Of a stretch of DNA of 64,000 bases, positions 32,483-43,033 are shown in pieces. The notes under the pieces were generated by a model. The model was not told where the DNA came from. It saw only the letters and a program-made list of their open reading frames with translations, and did not search any database. The position numbers and the translations under genes are program-made. Where the stretch lies: the NCBI GenBank assembly GCA_942490925.1, contig CALNYX010000017.1:1612001-1676000 (forward strand), written 5' to 3'. The stretch comes from CALNYX01 sp942490925. GTDB taxonomy: Bacteria; Chlamydiota; Chlamydiia; Chlamydiales; JAAKFR01. The number at the start of each line of letters is the position of its first letter. The stretch's first letter is position 1.

Positions 32483-32920
32483 ATGTCTAATTTAGAAGCT
32501 GTATCAGGAGTAGAAAAAGTCTGGGTGCCAGACACTCCTAAGCGACGAGAGGTCTCGAATGCAGGGCTAGTAGCGTCTGTTGCAGGGATCATTCTCTTTG
32601 TGGGTATTGTTGTTGGAGCAGTGCTGCTTGTTCAGCATGGAAATCATCTAGACTCTATGGATCCCAATTATCAGGCTTATGCTCTTGATCCATGCAATTA
32701 TACAGGGGCTCTTAGCTTTGCGGGAGATAGTTTTTATTTAGGGGGTCACTTACTAGGAATTATAGGAGGTGTGCTAGTTGGAACCCCAGCATTAGCAGGT
32801 GTAGTTGGGCTAGGTATAGGCATTGAAGAGCGTATTAAAGAGCGTTCTAAGGGACATTGGGAAACAAAGCCAGGCCCTAAGCAAGCAGTCAAGGCAAAAA
32901 CAATTAATGAAGGAGCTTAA
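32483..32920 (+). CDS. Inc-like protein with two hydrophobic segments
   Basis: This 145-residue protein has hydrophobic segments around 'GIILFVGIVVGAVLLVQ' (near residue 35) and 'LGIIGGVLVGTPALAGVVG' (near residue 95), separated by a 40-residue polar loop. It ends in a charged tail. A related protein at 33308-33688 shares the signature 'AGI(I/L)(L/F)FVGI/V(I/V)VG' in the first helix. GGAGGG is 5 nt before the ATG. Such small two-helix proteins are typical chlamydial Inc candidates. No homologue is recognised. Confidence 0.6.
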   Translation: MSNLEAVSGVEKVWVPDTPKRREVSNAGLVASVAGIILFVGIVVGAVLLVQHGNHLDSMDPNYQAYALDPCNYTGALSFAGDSFYLGGHLLGIIGGVLVGTPALAGVVGLGIGIEERIKERSKGHWETKPGPKQAVKAKTINEGA

Positions 32921-32921
32921 A

Positions 32922-33163
32922 ATGTCCGAAGTTACTAAGTTCCCAGAGAGGATAAAAGAAAGAAAAACTATTACTCTAACGAAATAGAAAATAAGGATTT
33001 TTGGACCTCGGCTCTTTACGTTGCAGGTGTAATTGGATGTTTAACTGCAACCGGAGCACTTCTAGGTTTTGGCTTTTCCTCTGACAATACTGGGTTGATC
33101 CTTGGAGGGTGTGGTTGTGCAATAATATCCAGTAGAAGTGGAATCAGCAGCTTGTATCACTGA
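32922..33163 (+). pseudogene. Frameshifted Inc-like gene
   Basis: An ATG at 32922 with AGGAG upstream begins 'MSEVTKFPER', but this frame stops after 21 codons at a TAG. A shift around the GATAAAAG at 32950 opens a frame that continues 'KKNYYSNEIENKDFW' and then a hydrophobic helix-like stretch 'ALYVAGVIGCLTATGALLGF', ending at a TGA at 33161-33163. The hydrophobic profile matches its two Inc-like neighbours. The simplest reading is a decayed third member of the local Inc-like set. A second hydrophobic segment ('LILGGCGCAII') is cut short. Confidence 0.5.
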
Positions 33164-33307
33164 CTTTTTTGTCGGCCTAAAAGAGAGACTTTTTCCAGAA
33201 ATGAGTACATTACACTATCCAATGGCGGTCGAAAAGCCGACCTCTATCAATTGAGACTGGTAGAGATTAATAGATTGATAATCAAGTTGTTCACAAAGGG
33301 GGAGGGT

Positions 33308-33688
33308 ATGGCAAAAGTAGACGCAAATAAAGAAACATATCAAAGGCTTACAACAACATCCGATGTCACATACGATTCGGAGAAAAAACGGGAACGCCTT
33401 TGCAACACAATCATTGGGATTGCAGGCATTCTATTTTTTGTGGGGGTCATAGTTGGGGTTACTCTACTAGCCTGTCAGGCTACAGGAGTCGTCAATTTAG
33501 GGCTTGAGAATAAATTTGCGGCCTTTTGCGCCCTTTCAATAGGAGTATTTGGCGGTGTTTTGGGGGGAGGTCTTGCGATTGGTGGCTGTACATTGATTTC
33601 CGAAGCTCAGGAGGAGAAGCGGCACGAGAAATGGACTGCAGTTCATACTCAGCATCGTGTACGCCAACAAGAACAGGTTCCACTGTAG
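33308..33688 (+). CDS. Inc-like protein with two hydrophobic segments
   Basis: I start this 126-residue protein at ATG 33308, which has GGAGGG upstream; a longer frame from 33251 lacks a signal. It has two hydrophobic segments: 'IIGIAGILFFVGVIVGVTLL' and 'FGGVLGGGLAIGGCTLI'. The loop between them is short. Charged ends flank both. The first helix shares 'AGILFFVGVIVG' with the protein at 32483-32920, so they are likely diverged duplicates. Inclusion-membrane localisation is inferred from the bilobed profile. Confidence 0.6.
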   Translation: MAKVDANKETYQRLTTTSDVTYDSEKKRERLCNTIIGIAGILFFVGVIVGVTLLACQATGVVNLGLENKFAAFCALSIGVFGGVLGGGLAIGGCTLISEAQEEKRHEKWTAVHTQHRVRQQEQVPL

Positions 33689-33718
33689 TGACAAGTAGCC
33701 GATATAGTAAAGAAAAAG

Positions 33719-33793
33719 GGCGAACGACGGGGCTCGAACCCGCGACCTCCGGAATCACAATCCAGCGCTCTAACCAACTGAGCTACGTCCGCC
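33719..33793 (-). tRNA. tRNA-His (anticodon GTG)
   Basis: On the minus strand a complete cloverleaf can be drawn: an acceptor stem GCGGACG with CGTTCGC, D-arm GCTC...GAGC, anticodon loop TTGTGAT with GTG, and T-arm with GGTTCGAGC. It has the hallmark extra G at position -1 paired with C73, which identifies tRNA-His. CCA is not encoded. A T-run follows directly at the 3' side. It overlaps no gene. Confidence 0.95.
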
Positions 33794-33974
33794 GTAAAAA
33801 GGAAAGTGATTTTCCCTAGAAGGACGTTAAATGTCAAGTCGAGCAATGATTTCTTCAAAATATCACTCCTCTGGGCCAGGAGTAAAATTTAATTCTAATT
33901 AGTATAGCATTAATTGAATCTTAATAATAATGTTAAAATATATGTATTAAATTACAAAAGGAGAGATCAAGTCT

Positions 33975-34523
33975 ATACAAGCTCGTTATGAGATCTTAAA
34001 TCTTGAGAGTAGTACATTTTGGGTTCCTGAAGATAATGCAGGTTCCCTGCGGTCTGTACTCGATAGGAGAGAGGCAGATTTACATCGCTCTAACCTATTT
34101 GCCCTGTTTGTTCCTCTTCAAACGACTGGTTATGTACTTACTGTCCTGGCTACAGTTATTCCAACAACCGCACGTCTTTTGCAGAAGGAGTATGAAAAAC
34201 CCAAAAGTAACCCTCTAGTGTATATTGCACATATTATAGTTGATCTTGTAACCATTCCTTTTCGTCTGGTATCACTGATCCCTCGCGCCATCTATCAGTC
34301 TAAGTTTGAGAGTCAGATGGTGAAGATATTCCGTAATTGCAAACCTCTATTAAAGGGTGGAGGTAAAGTGTATGAGGCTTTGTTCTCGTTGATCACAAAG
34401 GCAGATATTCTCTGCTCTCTCAGCAATGAGAGCTTAACTTTGAAAGAGTTAAAGGAACAAAATCAGGTGACTGGACATGTACAAAAGTTGGCCAGCACTC
34501 GTTATCACTTCGGTTTTGCTTAG
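33975..34523 (+). CDS. Membrane-associated hypothetical protein with an ATA in start position (possibly start-lost)
   Basis: One frame stays open from 33951 to the TAG at 34521-34523. It reads like real protein: 'ARYEILNLESSTFWVPED', then hydrophobic 'TGYVLTVLATVIPTTARLL' and 'VYIAHIIVDLVTIPFRLVSL'. There is no ATG, GTG or TTG before residue 70. A perfect AAGGAGAG at 33958-33965 is followed 9 nt later by ATA (33975), the position where a start codon should be. Either ATA is used, or a recent ATG-to-ATA change silenced the gene. The second MITE copy begins 64 nt after the stop codon. Family unknown; about 182 residues. Confidence 0.5.
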   Translation: MQARYEILNLESSTFWVPEDNAGSLRSVLDRREADLHRSNLFALFVPLQTTGYVLTVLATVIPTTARLLQKEYEKPKSNPLVYIAHIIVDLVTIPFRLVSLIPRAIYQSKFESQMVKIFRNCKPLLKGGGKVYEALFSLITKADILCSLSNESLTLKELKEQNQVTGHVQKLASTRYHFGFA

Positions 34524-34587
34524 AAGTCTTGTCAGAGAAAGAATCAGAAGAATTGCGCCTTCCGTAAAAGAGAAGGTGCTTTTCTTT

Positions 34588-34743
34588 GGAAACCTCTGAG
34601 AAATGCTCAAATCTAATCTAGCCCCGATCTTTCCACCAGAATGTCAGTCTCTCTAACACACACTGAGCTAGCTTCGTTCTCCGGATTTAGTTCTGTCGAA
34701 AATCTCGGTGCTATCTCCAATATGGGCATTTTTCAGAGATTTC
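34588..34743. mobile_element. MITE-like element, copy 2 (diverged)
   Basis: The ends GGAAACCTCTGAGAAATGC (34588) and GCATTTTTCAGAGATTTC (up to 34743) are imperfect inverted repeats of the same sequence that bounds copy 1 at 15400-15560. Interior blocks are shared too, such as CCGATCTT, CCAGAA, ATTTAGTTCTG, AAAATCT and GCTATCTCC. It is non-coding and more decayed than copy 1. It lies between the ATA-start gene and the rRNA operon promoter region. Confidence 0.7.
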
Positions 34744-35121
34744 TTTGGGAGAGTCTCAAACCGCAAGTCGGGATATATGGGGCAAGGCTTCAAAAGCATG
34801 TATTTTCGATATTATCAAGGTTTAGTGATGTGGGTAATTGCCGCAAAGCTAATATTTTAAATTGTACGTAAGTGACACTTTTTAGGTGTTTTGCAAAAAA
34901 ATGATAAAAAGCTGTTGTGTAAAAAATCACCGTTTGAGTATTGTGTTGGCTTCTTAACGAAATCCGAGAGGAAATCCTAAGAACAGCGTCATCTACGAAT
35001 GGCGACAAGGCTTGACAGTGATATTGAGACAGAGTGCAAATTTATTCAATTTTTTGAGTAAGTGTGTGGCTTGTTAATTAGGAATCATTGATTCCTACTC
35101 GTTAATTTTTTATTTTTTTTA
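34744..35121 (+). promoter_or_regulatory. Upstream control region of the rRNA operon
   Basis: No gene is visible in this AT-rich 378-bp stretch. A perfect TTGACA occurs at 35012-35017, but the best -10 candidate 17 nt on (TGCAAA) is weak. A palindrome AGGAATCAtTGATTCCT lies at 35080-35096, and a long T-tract (35102-35120) precedes the 16S start. The true promoter cannot be fixed by eye. Confidence 0.4.
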
Positions 35122-36668
<1,547 letters not shown>

Positions 36669-36872
36669 TAAGGACAGGTTTGTCTACTTAGGTAGACTTA
36701 ACCAGGTTGAGCAAACCACACTCGTACTCTGTCTCATTATCACTGTTAAGTCAGGTGTTATCTTGATAGTTTTGTGATATATAATACAATTTTACTAACA
36801 TTAAATGGCGCTTGAGAAAGCAATATTTTATTAATGTACTCAGTTATAGTACTTGAACACAATTTTTTTTAT
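36669..36872 (+). other. 16S-23S internal spacer without a tRNA
   Basis: About 200 nt, AT-rich. I see no tRNA-Ile or tRNA-Ala cloverleaf, unlike most proteobacterial spacers. TAGACTTAACCAGG near the 5' end and sequences flanking the 23S ends may form processing stems. Confidence 0.7.
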
Positions 36873-38858
36873 GGTCAAGCTACTAAGAGCTGCTGGTGGA
36901 TGCCTTGGCATCAACAGGCGATGAAGGACGTGATTACCTGCGATAAGCTTCGGGGAGCTGGCAAAAAGCTATGATCCGGAGATTTCCGAATGGGGCAACC
37001 CAGTGAGATTAATCTCTCATTATCTTCTACTCAATACATAGGTAGAGGAGGCGATACCCGCCGAACTGAAACATCTCAGTAAGCGGAGGAAAAGAAATCA
37101 AATCGAGATTCCCTAAGTAGCGGCGAGCGAAAGGGGAATAGCCCAAACCGGAGTCTTTGGCTCCGGGGTTGTAGGACCAGTCAAAAGATCAAAAATTTCT
37201 AGTCGAACATTCTTGGAAAACTAGACGATACAGGGTGATAGTCCCGTAGGCGAAAGGGATTTTTGACAGGACTGGCACCTGAGTAGGGCCGGACACGTGA
37301 AACCCGGTCTGAATCTGGGGAGACCACTCTCCAAGGCTAAATACTCGTTGATGACCGATAGTGAACCAGTACCGTGAGGGAAAGGCGAAAAGAACCCCTG
37401 TGAGGGGAGTGAAATAGAACCTGAAACCAGCAGCTTACAAACGGTCGAAGGCCTATGCCCTTTTTAAGGGAATGGCTGACGGCGTGCCTTTTGCATGATG
37501 AGCCAGGGAGTTACGTTATATGGCAAGGTTAAGGGATTACATTCCGGAGCCGAAGCGAAAGCGAGTCTTAACAGGGCGTTTAGTCATATGGCGTAGACAC
37601 GAAACCAAGTGATCTATCCATGGTCAGGTTGAAGCTCGGGTAACACCGAGTGGAGGACCGAACCGGTATCTGTTGAAATAGATTCGGATGAACTGTGGAT
37701 AGGGGTGAAAGGCCAATCAAACTTGGAGATATCTTGTTCTCTCCGAAATAACTTTAGGGTTAGCCTCAAATGTAAAGCTCTGGGGGTAGAGCACTGGATT
37801 CCTGAGGGGGCCTACCGGCCTACCAATGGAAACCAAACTCCGAATACCAGAGCCTTGTTTGGGAGATAGACAGTGGGGGATAAGCTTCATTGTCGAGAGG
37901 GGAACAGCCCAGATCGTCGATTAAGGCCCCTAATTCTATGCTAAGTGAGTAAGGTAGTGAAGTTTCTTAGACAGTTGGGATGTTGGCTTAGAGGCAGCAA
38001 TCATTTAAAGAGTGCGTAACAGCTCACCAATCGAGAGACTTTGCGCCGATAATTATCGGGACTAAAGCATAGAGCCGAAATCACGGGTGCTACATTTATG
38101 TAGCGCGGTAGGAGAGCGTAGTATTCTGCACTGAAGGCGTACCGTAAGGAGCGCTGGAGCGTATACTAGTGAAGATCCATGGCATGAGTACACGATAAAG
38201 GAGGTGAAAATCCTCCTCGCCGAAAACCTAAGGTTTCCAGGGTAAAGCTCGTCTTCCCTGGGTTAGTCGGCCCCTAAGCTCAGGCGGAAACGCGTAGGCG
38301 ATGGGAAACAGGTTAAATATTCCTGTACCACCTAAAACTATGGTGATGGGACGACGGAGTAAGTGAAGCACGCGGACGATTGGAAGTGTCCGTTGCATAG
38401 TGAGGCCGGTCGGCAGGTAAATCCACCGACATAAAGCCAGGCTATGAACAAGGGGAATCTTCGGAGGAACCGATGGTGTCTAGCAATGCTTCCAGGAAAT
38501 AGTCTCTAATCGTTGATGGTGACCGTACCAAAACCGACACAGGTAGGTGAGATGAATATTCTCAGGCGCGCGAGACAACTCTCGTTAAGGAACTCGGCAA
38601 ATTATCCCCGTAACTTCGGGAGAAGGGGAGCCATTGGGTGTGATTGTACTTGCTACATGAGCATTTGATGGCCGCAGAGAAATGGCCCAGGCGACTGTTT
38701 ATCAAAAACACAGCACTATGCAAACCCGCGTAAGGGGAAGTATATGGTGTGATGCCTGCCCAATGCCAAAAGGTCAAAGGGAGGTGTTAGCTTTTCGGAG
38801 CGAAGCACTGAACTAAAGCCCTGGTGAATGGCGGCCGTAACTATAACGGTCCTAAGGT

Positions 38859-39471
38859 TAATTCGTAGCCTTAGAGAAACCAAACTATATGCGGGAAACC
38901 CTTCAAAAGCTGTTCAGTACTCGCCACGTAAGTGGCAGTAAAAATCTGACAGACACGGAGGCAATCCGCAGGAAAGACTAGAAATATCTAGAATCCTCAG
39001 AGACTATACGTTTGGAGTTACTATGCATTTACAAGTTGAGTGGATTGTTGGATTTGTAGACGGTGAAGGTTGTTTTCATGTGGGGATTAGTCAACACAAG
39101 GAAATGACAGTTGGTTTTCAAGTATTACCAGAATTTACTGTTGTCCAACATAAACGAGATATTCAAGTCCTTCATGCTTTGAAAGACTATTTTGGATGCG
39201 GGGTTGTGAGAATCAACCACGGAGATAGAATGGCTTATAGAGTAAGAGGTTTGAATCACTTGAGGGAGATTATAGTTCCCTTTTTTGAAAAACATGCGCT
39301 TAAAACAAAAAAGCGTATTGATTTTCTTAAATTCAGAAAGGTTCTTTTGCTTATGGAAAAGAATCGTCATCTTGATGTTGATGGAATCGAAGAGATTCGA
39401 TCTATCAAGGAAGAGATGAATTGTAACTAAGATAGAGTCCGACTTGCGTGGAAACACGTGAGAACCAATCG
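38859..39471 (+). other. Group I intron in 23S rRNA (site 1931) with endonuclease ORF in the P8 region
   Basis: The exon sequence CCTAAGGT stops at 38858 and resumes at 39472 with AGCGAAATTCC, so joining restores the universal CCTAAGGTAGCGAAATTCC. The 5' exon ends in T (the conserved U) and the intron ends in G (omega-G). A conserved R element, TCAGAGACTATACG, precedes the ORF, and an S element, AAGATAGAGTCCG, follows it. GACTAT and ATAGAGTC can form P7. The ORF therefore lies between the two P7 strands, in the P8 peripheral loop. Self-splicing activity and subclass were not tested; known Simkania 23S introns occupy this site. Confidence 0.92.
39023..39430 (+). CDS. Intron-encoded LAGLIDADG homing endonuclease
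   Basis: The 135-residue protein has one LAGLIDADG motif, 'WIVGFVDGEGCFHVGI', near residue 8, with the catalytic acidic residue. A C-terminal part with 'LREIIVPFFEKHALKTKKR' is typical of the family. A single motif implies it works as a homodimer. It would cut the intron-less 23S gene at the insertion site and drive homing. The ATG has GGAG 6 nt upstream, even though it sits in an rRNA transcript. The frame is intact, so the intron may still be mobile. Confidence 0.93.
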   Translation: MHLQVEWIVGFVDGEGCFHVGISQHKEMTVGFQVLPEFTVVQHKRDIQVLHALKDYFGCGVVRINHGDRMAYRVRGLNHLREIIVPFFEKHALKTKKRIDFLKFRKVLLLMEKNRHLDVDGIEEIRSIKEEMNCN

Positions 39472-39514
<43 letters not shown>

Positions 39515-39588
39515 ATAACGACTTGGGCGCTGTCTCAACGAGAGACTCGGTGAAATTGTAGTAGCAGTGAAGATGCTGTTTACCCACA

Positions 39589-39622
<34 letters not shown>

Positions 39623-39966
39623 GTTTGGTATTGGCTTCTGATTTGTCATGTGTAGGATAACCGGGAGACTTCGAAGCCGCTTCGTTAGGAGTGGTGGAGT
39701 CAACCTTGAAATACCGGTCTTGACAAGTTGGGAATCTAACATTAACCCCATGAATCTGGGGAGTGGACAGTGCCAGATGGGCAGTTTTACTGGGGCGGTA
39801 TCCTCCAAAAAAGTAACGGAGGAGTTCAAAGCTTACCTCATCATGGTTGGCAATCATGAGAAGAGCGTAAAGGTATAAGGTAAGTTGACTGTGAGACCTA
39901 CAAGTCGATCAGAGACGAAAGTCGGACTTAGTGATCCGGCGGTTGAAAGTGGAATCGCCGTCGCTT

Positions 39967-40003
<37 letters not shown>

Positions 40004-40030
40004 GCCACCAAGAGTTCATATCGACGTGGC

Positions 40031-40071
<41 letters not shown>

Positions 40072-40102
40072 TAGAGGGTCCCAAGGGTTTGGCTGTTCGC
40101 CA

Positions 40103-40147
<45 letters not shown>

Positions 40148-40570
40148 TGGTCCCTATCCTTTGTGGGCGCAGGACATTTGAAAGGAGCTACTCCTAGTAC
40201 GAGAGGACCGGAGTGGACATACCTATGGTGTCCCGGTTGTTCTGCCAAGAGCATAGCCGGGTAGCTACGTATGGAAAGGATAAGCGTTGAAAGCATCTAA
40301 ACGCCAAGCCTCCCTTAAGATAAGATGTCCCATTAGACTCCATGAAGAACACATGGTTGATAGGTTGGGTGTGTAAGCACAGTAATGTGTTCAGCTAACC
40401 AATACTAATTAGTCGATTGGCTTGACCATTTTTATCATCACCTATTGCTTAATAGGCGATAGAGTTGGACAAGTTTTTTTCAAGCTACACAATATAGTTG
40501 AGCATTTTTAAGATGCTTTTTCAAGCGTCTTTTAATGTGAGTAAGTTGATATATGTCACAAAACTTTTTT

Positions 40571-40684
40571 CTTGGTAGTTGTAGAGAAGGGGGTATACCT
40601 GATCCCATCCCGAACTCAGCAGTCAAGCCCTTCATCGCCGATGGTACTACGCACAAGAGTGTGGGAGAGTAGGTCACTACCAAG
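40571..40684 (+). rRNA. rrf: 5S ribosomal RNA
   Basis: The sequence starts CTTGGTAGTTG and ends GGTCACTACCAAG; its two ends (CTTGGTAG and CTACCAAG) pair in an 8-bp stem. It contains CCCATCCCGAACTCAG, the universal 5S loop. It follows 23S by about 140 nt and is the last gene of the operon. End points are approximate. Confidence 0.93.
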
Positions 40685-40694
40685 TTTTTCTTTC

Positions 40695-40728
40695 GCCTCG
40701 TCATAGAAATATGGCGAGGCTTTTTTTT
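40695..40728 (+). terminator. Intrinsic terminator of the rRNA operon
   Basis: An 11-bp stem, GCCTCGTCATA with TATGGCGAGGC (one G-T pair), encloses a GAAA loop and is followed directly by eight T residues. It lies 10 nt after 5S. This is a textbook Rho-independent terminator. Confidence 0.93.
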
Positions 40729-40862
40729 GTTTGTTTTTAGAGTGTGTTGACAAACGCACCTATTTCGATAGAGTCTACTAGTAATATATTCAAGCCTTTA
40801 GAGCATTTTTTAAAATATTATTTTAGTTTATTTAATTTTTTACCTTAAATAGGGCTGTTATT

Positions 40863-41270
40863 GTGAGTTTTAGTTTTTATGCTCTTGATCAATCTACATC
40901 TGATCAATGGGCTTTAGTCAAAAGAAGTGTAAGTTTTTTTACTAACTATGAGGGCGATGTGCAGGTGATGACTGAGGTTGTTTTAACGGCTTTAGATGCA
41001 ACGTCTGCTACTATAATGCTCGACAATCTCTCTCAAGAAAGTACTGTTTTACGTTTTGGTGAGTCGATTATATCTGTTTTCTCTTCGCAACATAGTGTGA
41101 GTTACTATATCGGTGGAGTCTCGCATAGTGGTGAAGTTGATCAATATGGTTTTGCCAGATCGGTAAATGACGCAATCCGGTGTGCATATCAATTAGCAAG
41201 TAGTAGAAAGTGCCAATCCATCTTTTCTAAGAGACTTTTTCCACAGGCTAATATCCCACTTGATCGCTAA
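40863..41270 (+). CDS. Hypothetical protein
   Basis: The 135-residue protein starts at GTG 40863 (no strong ribosome binding site). It begins 'MSFSFYALDQSTSDQWALVK' and has no signal peptide or membrane segment. I recognise no family. The frame is open over the whole length and ends 9 nt before the converging Yip1-like gene. A possible small regulator or secreted protein; nothing more can be said. Confidence 0.45.
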   Translation: MSFSFYALDQSTSDQWALVKRSVSFFTNYEGDVQVMTEVVLTALDATSATIMLDNLSQESTVLRFGESIISVFSSQHSVSYYIGGVSHSGEVDQYGFARSVNDAIRCAYQLASSRKCQSIFSKRLFPQANIPLDR

Positions 41271-41279
41271 CTTTATGAG

Positions 41280-41855
41280 CTAGCGTAAAAAGAGTCCAAG
41301 GATGAATGAGAGGACAAAAAAGACTCCAATCACTATTGCTAGCGCTATGAAAACTGACGCAAGAGCGCGCCAAGCTGAAATATGATGCGCTTCACCAACT
41401 AGTTGGAAGAGTATGACTAGACCCCAAATGAAGGCGACTGTGCTGATCAATCCAATGATCCCCTGAAACCATGGGTTGGGAACTGCATAGTAACTAAAGA
41501 GCCCAAAGAGTCCTGAGATAATAAAGGGGTAAAAACTCCAACCTACCGCACATTTTACCTCTTGATAAGTACCGCTTCCACCCATCCATTTTCCACAAAA
41601 TGTGTAAAGCCAGGCAACAAGGTAGAGCTCAACAATTCCATAGATCGCTCCAATGACAATGCAGAGTATATAGGTCAGTGCAATGTGGAGGGTTGGAAAC
41701 TCGGCTTTGATGGGGTCAATCCAATAGAAGCCTGAGATAACACCTTGTATGAGCGCAAGCCAGATAATCATCTCTCTTGGTGCTTTCTCAATTAGTGCGC
41801 GAATCGTTTTACGTGGTTGGGTCCAAATGCGGGCCCATGGGTAGATATTTTCCAT
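41280..41855 (-). CDS. Yip1-family multispanning membrane protein
   Basis: I place the start at ATG 41855 (MENIYPWARIWTQPRKTI); an upstream ATG adds 13 residues and runs close to the divergent gene. The 191-residue protein has five hydrophobic segments, and 'WTQPRKTIRALIEKAP' at its start is the typical Yip1-domain entry. Bacterial Yip1 proteins have no settled function. It is divergent from the glycosyltransferase operon, with 44 bp between the two starts. Confidence 0.75.
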   Translation of the reverse strand: MENIYPWARIWTQPRKTIRALIEKAPREMIIWLALIQGVISGFYWIDPIKAEFPTLHIALTYILCIVIGAIYGIVELYLVAWLYTFCGKWMGGSGTYQEVKCAVGWSFYPFIISGLFGLFSYYAVPNPWFQGIIGLISTVAFIWGLVILFQLVGEAHHISAWRALASVFIALAIVIGVFFVLSFILGLFLR

Positions 41856-41899
41856 ATGAAGGCTTGAGCAAGTTAGATGCCAGCTGTTATACAAGAGAG

Positions 41900-43033
41900 A
41901 TGAAAAGTCTGATTTTTACTCATTTAGAAACGGATATGGGAGAAAGGGTTCATGCGCAAAAATGTGCCAAACTTCTTGGTAACGCTGAGTTATTCGATAT
42001 CCCAACGTTATTAGGTGATGATTATGAGGCGTTTGCCTCTTTGAATTATGCCCTGGCTGATGGAAATCAGGCCCCAATGGAGGAGTCGTTCATTAAGGTA
42101 GAGAGTGAAGGGGATCTCAATTTGATTTTAAGTTGGAGTCATGGTTTGGCTGCAATGTTGGCAACAGGGGTGCATCGCCAGCGACGCACGATTGCCAAGC
42201 TCTATGCTCATCAGACGAATGAACGGATTTTAAAAACTCTCTATGAACCTGTCGATCTTCTGATTACTGAATCGTTGTTAGCAAGTGAGCGGGCTGCTGC
42301 TTATGGCTTAGAGTCTTTGTATATTCCGCATCACTATACGGCTCAACCTAAGTCTTGTAGAAGCTATGTGAACGCGCTTGCTGAAAGTCAGGGCAAAAAA
42401 GTTAGAGATATTGTGATTGGCACTGTTTCGCGCTTGGAATATTGGAAGAATCCTGAGTTTGCAATTGAGGCGGTACGTCAGTTGGCGCAGAGTGAAGATG
42501 TGATGTTGGTGCTAAAAGGAGATTTTCCAAAAGAAAAGGTCTATCCCGACTATCATGAAAGACTATCTGAGATGCTGGAGGCTTATCAAAATGAGCCGTG
42601 GTTGTTGTGGGATCGGAAGTCAGTTGGTTATCCAGATGTTTTGAACCAGTATGCAAGTTTTGATGTCTGCCTGCAGCCATCTGGAGCTGAAGGGGGAAGT
42701 AATGTGGTTGTTGAGCTGTTGGCAATGGGAAAGCCCACACTTTTATTAGATGCTAGCTCAAACCCTTATTTATTCAAGGGGGGAGCTTTATTTGCAAAAA
42801 CAAGCGGGCAGATTCAAGAGGCACAACTTTCATATTATCAGCCTGACTTAGAAGATCTGGTGGAAAAATTGAGGCAGCTCTGTCATGAAAAAAAGGTGTG
42901 GGCAAAGCGGGCAAAAAAGGTGGCAGAAGAGCGTTTTCATCCTAGCAAGGCTGAAAAGAGATTGGCATTGATGCTATCTGGAAAAAGTGTAGCAGGCTAC
43001 TACGAGAAGGATCGGCAATTGTATGGGATCTAG
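41900..43033 (+). CDS. GT4-type glycosyltransferase
   Basis: The 377-residue protein starts at ATG 41900; an open frame from 41777 runs through the divergent gene and is rejected. The C-terminal half has 'IGTVSRLEYWKNPEFAIEA' and the GT-B E-X7-E signature in 'AEGGSNVVVELLAMGKPTLL', typical of retaining GT4 enzymes. It would transfer a sugar from a nucleotide donor. It opens a six-gene operon in which each gene overlaps the next by 4-26 nt. The acceptor is probably a surface glycan or lipid. Confidence 0.85.
   Translation: MKSLIFTHLETDMGERVHAQKCAKLLGNAELFDIPTLLGDDYEAFASLNYALADGNQAPMEESFIKVESEGDLNLILSWSHGLAAMLATGVHRQRRTIAKLYAHQTNERILKTLYEPVDLLITESLLASERAAAYGLESLYIPHHYTAQPKSCRSYVNALAESQGKKVRDIVIGTVSRLEYWKNPEFAIEAVRQLAQSEDVMLVLKGDFPKEKVYPDYHERLSEMLEAYQNEPWLLWDRKSVGYPDVLNQYASFDVCLQPSGAEGGSNVVVELLAMGKPTLLLDASSNPYLFKGGALFAKTSGQIQEAQLSYYQPDLEDLVEKLRQLCHEKKVWAKRAKKVAEERFHPSKAEKRLALMLSGKSVAGYYEKDRQLYGI

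Noticed and set aside
36669..36872. tRNA genes in the 16S-23S spacer
   Set aside because: No cloverleaf or GGTTCGA-type T-arm is visible there.
38859..39471. Group II intron or intervening sequence instead of group I
   Set aside because: Conserved R and S elements, U before and G at the end of the intron, and a LAGLIDADG ORF fit group I; no reverse transcriptase or GUGYG start is present.
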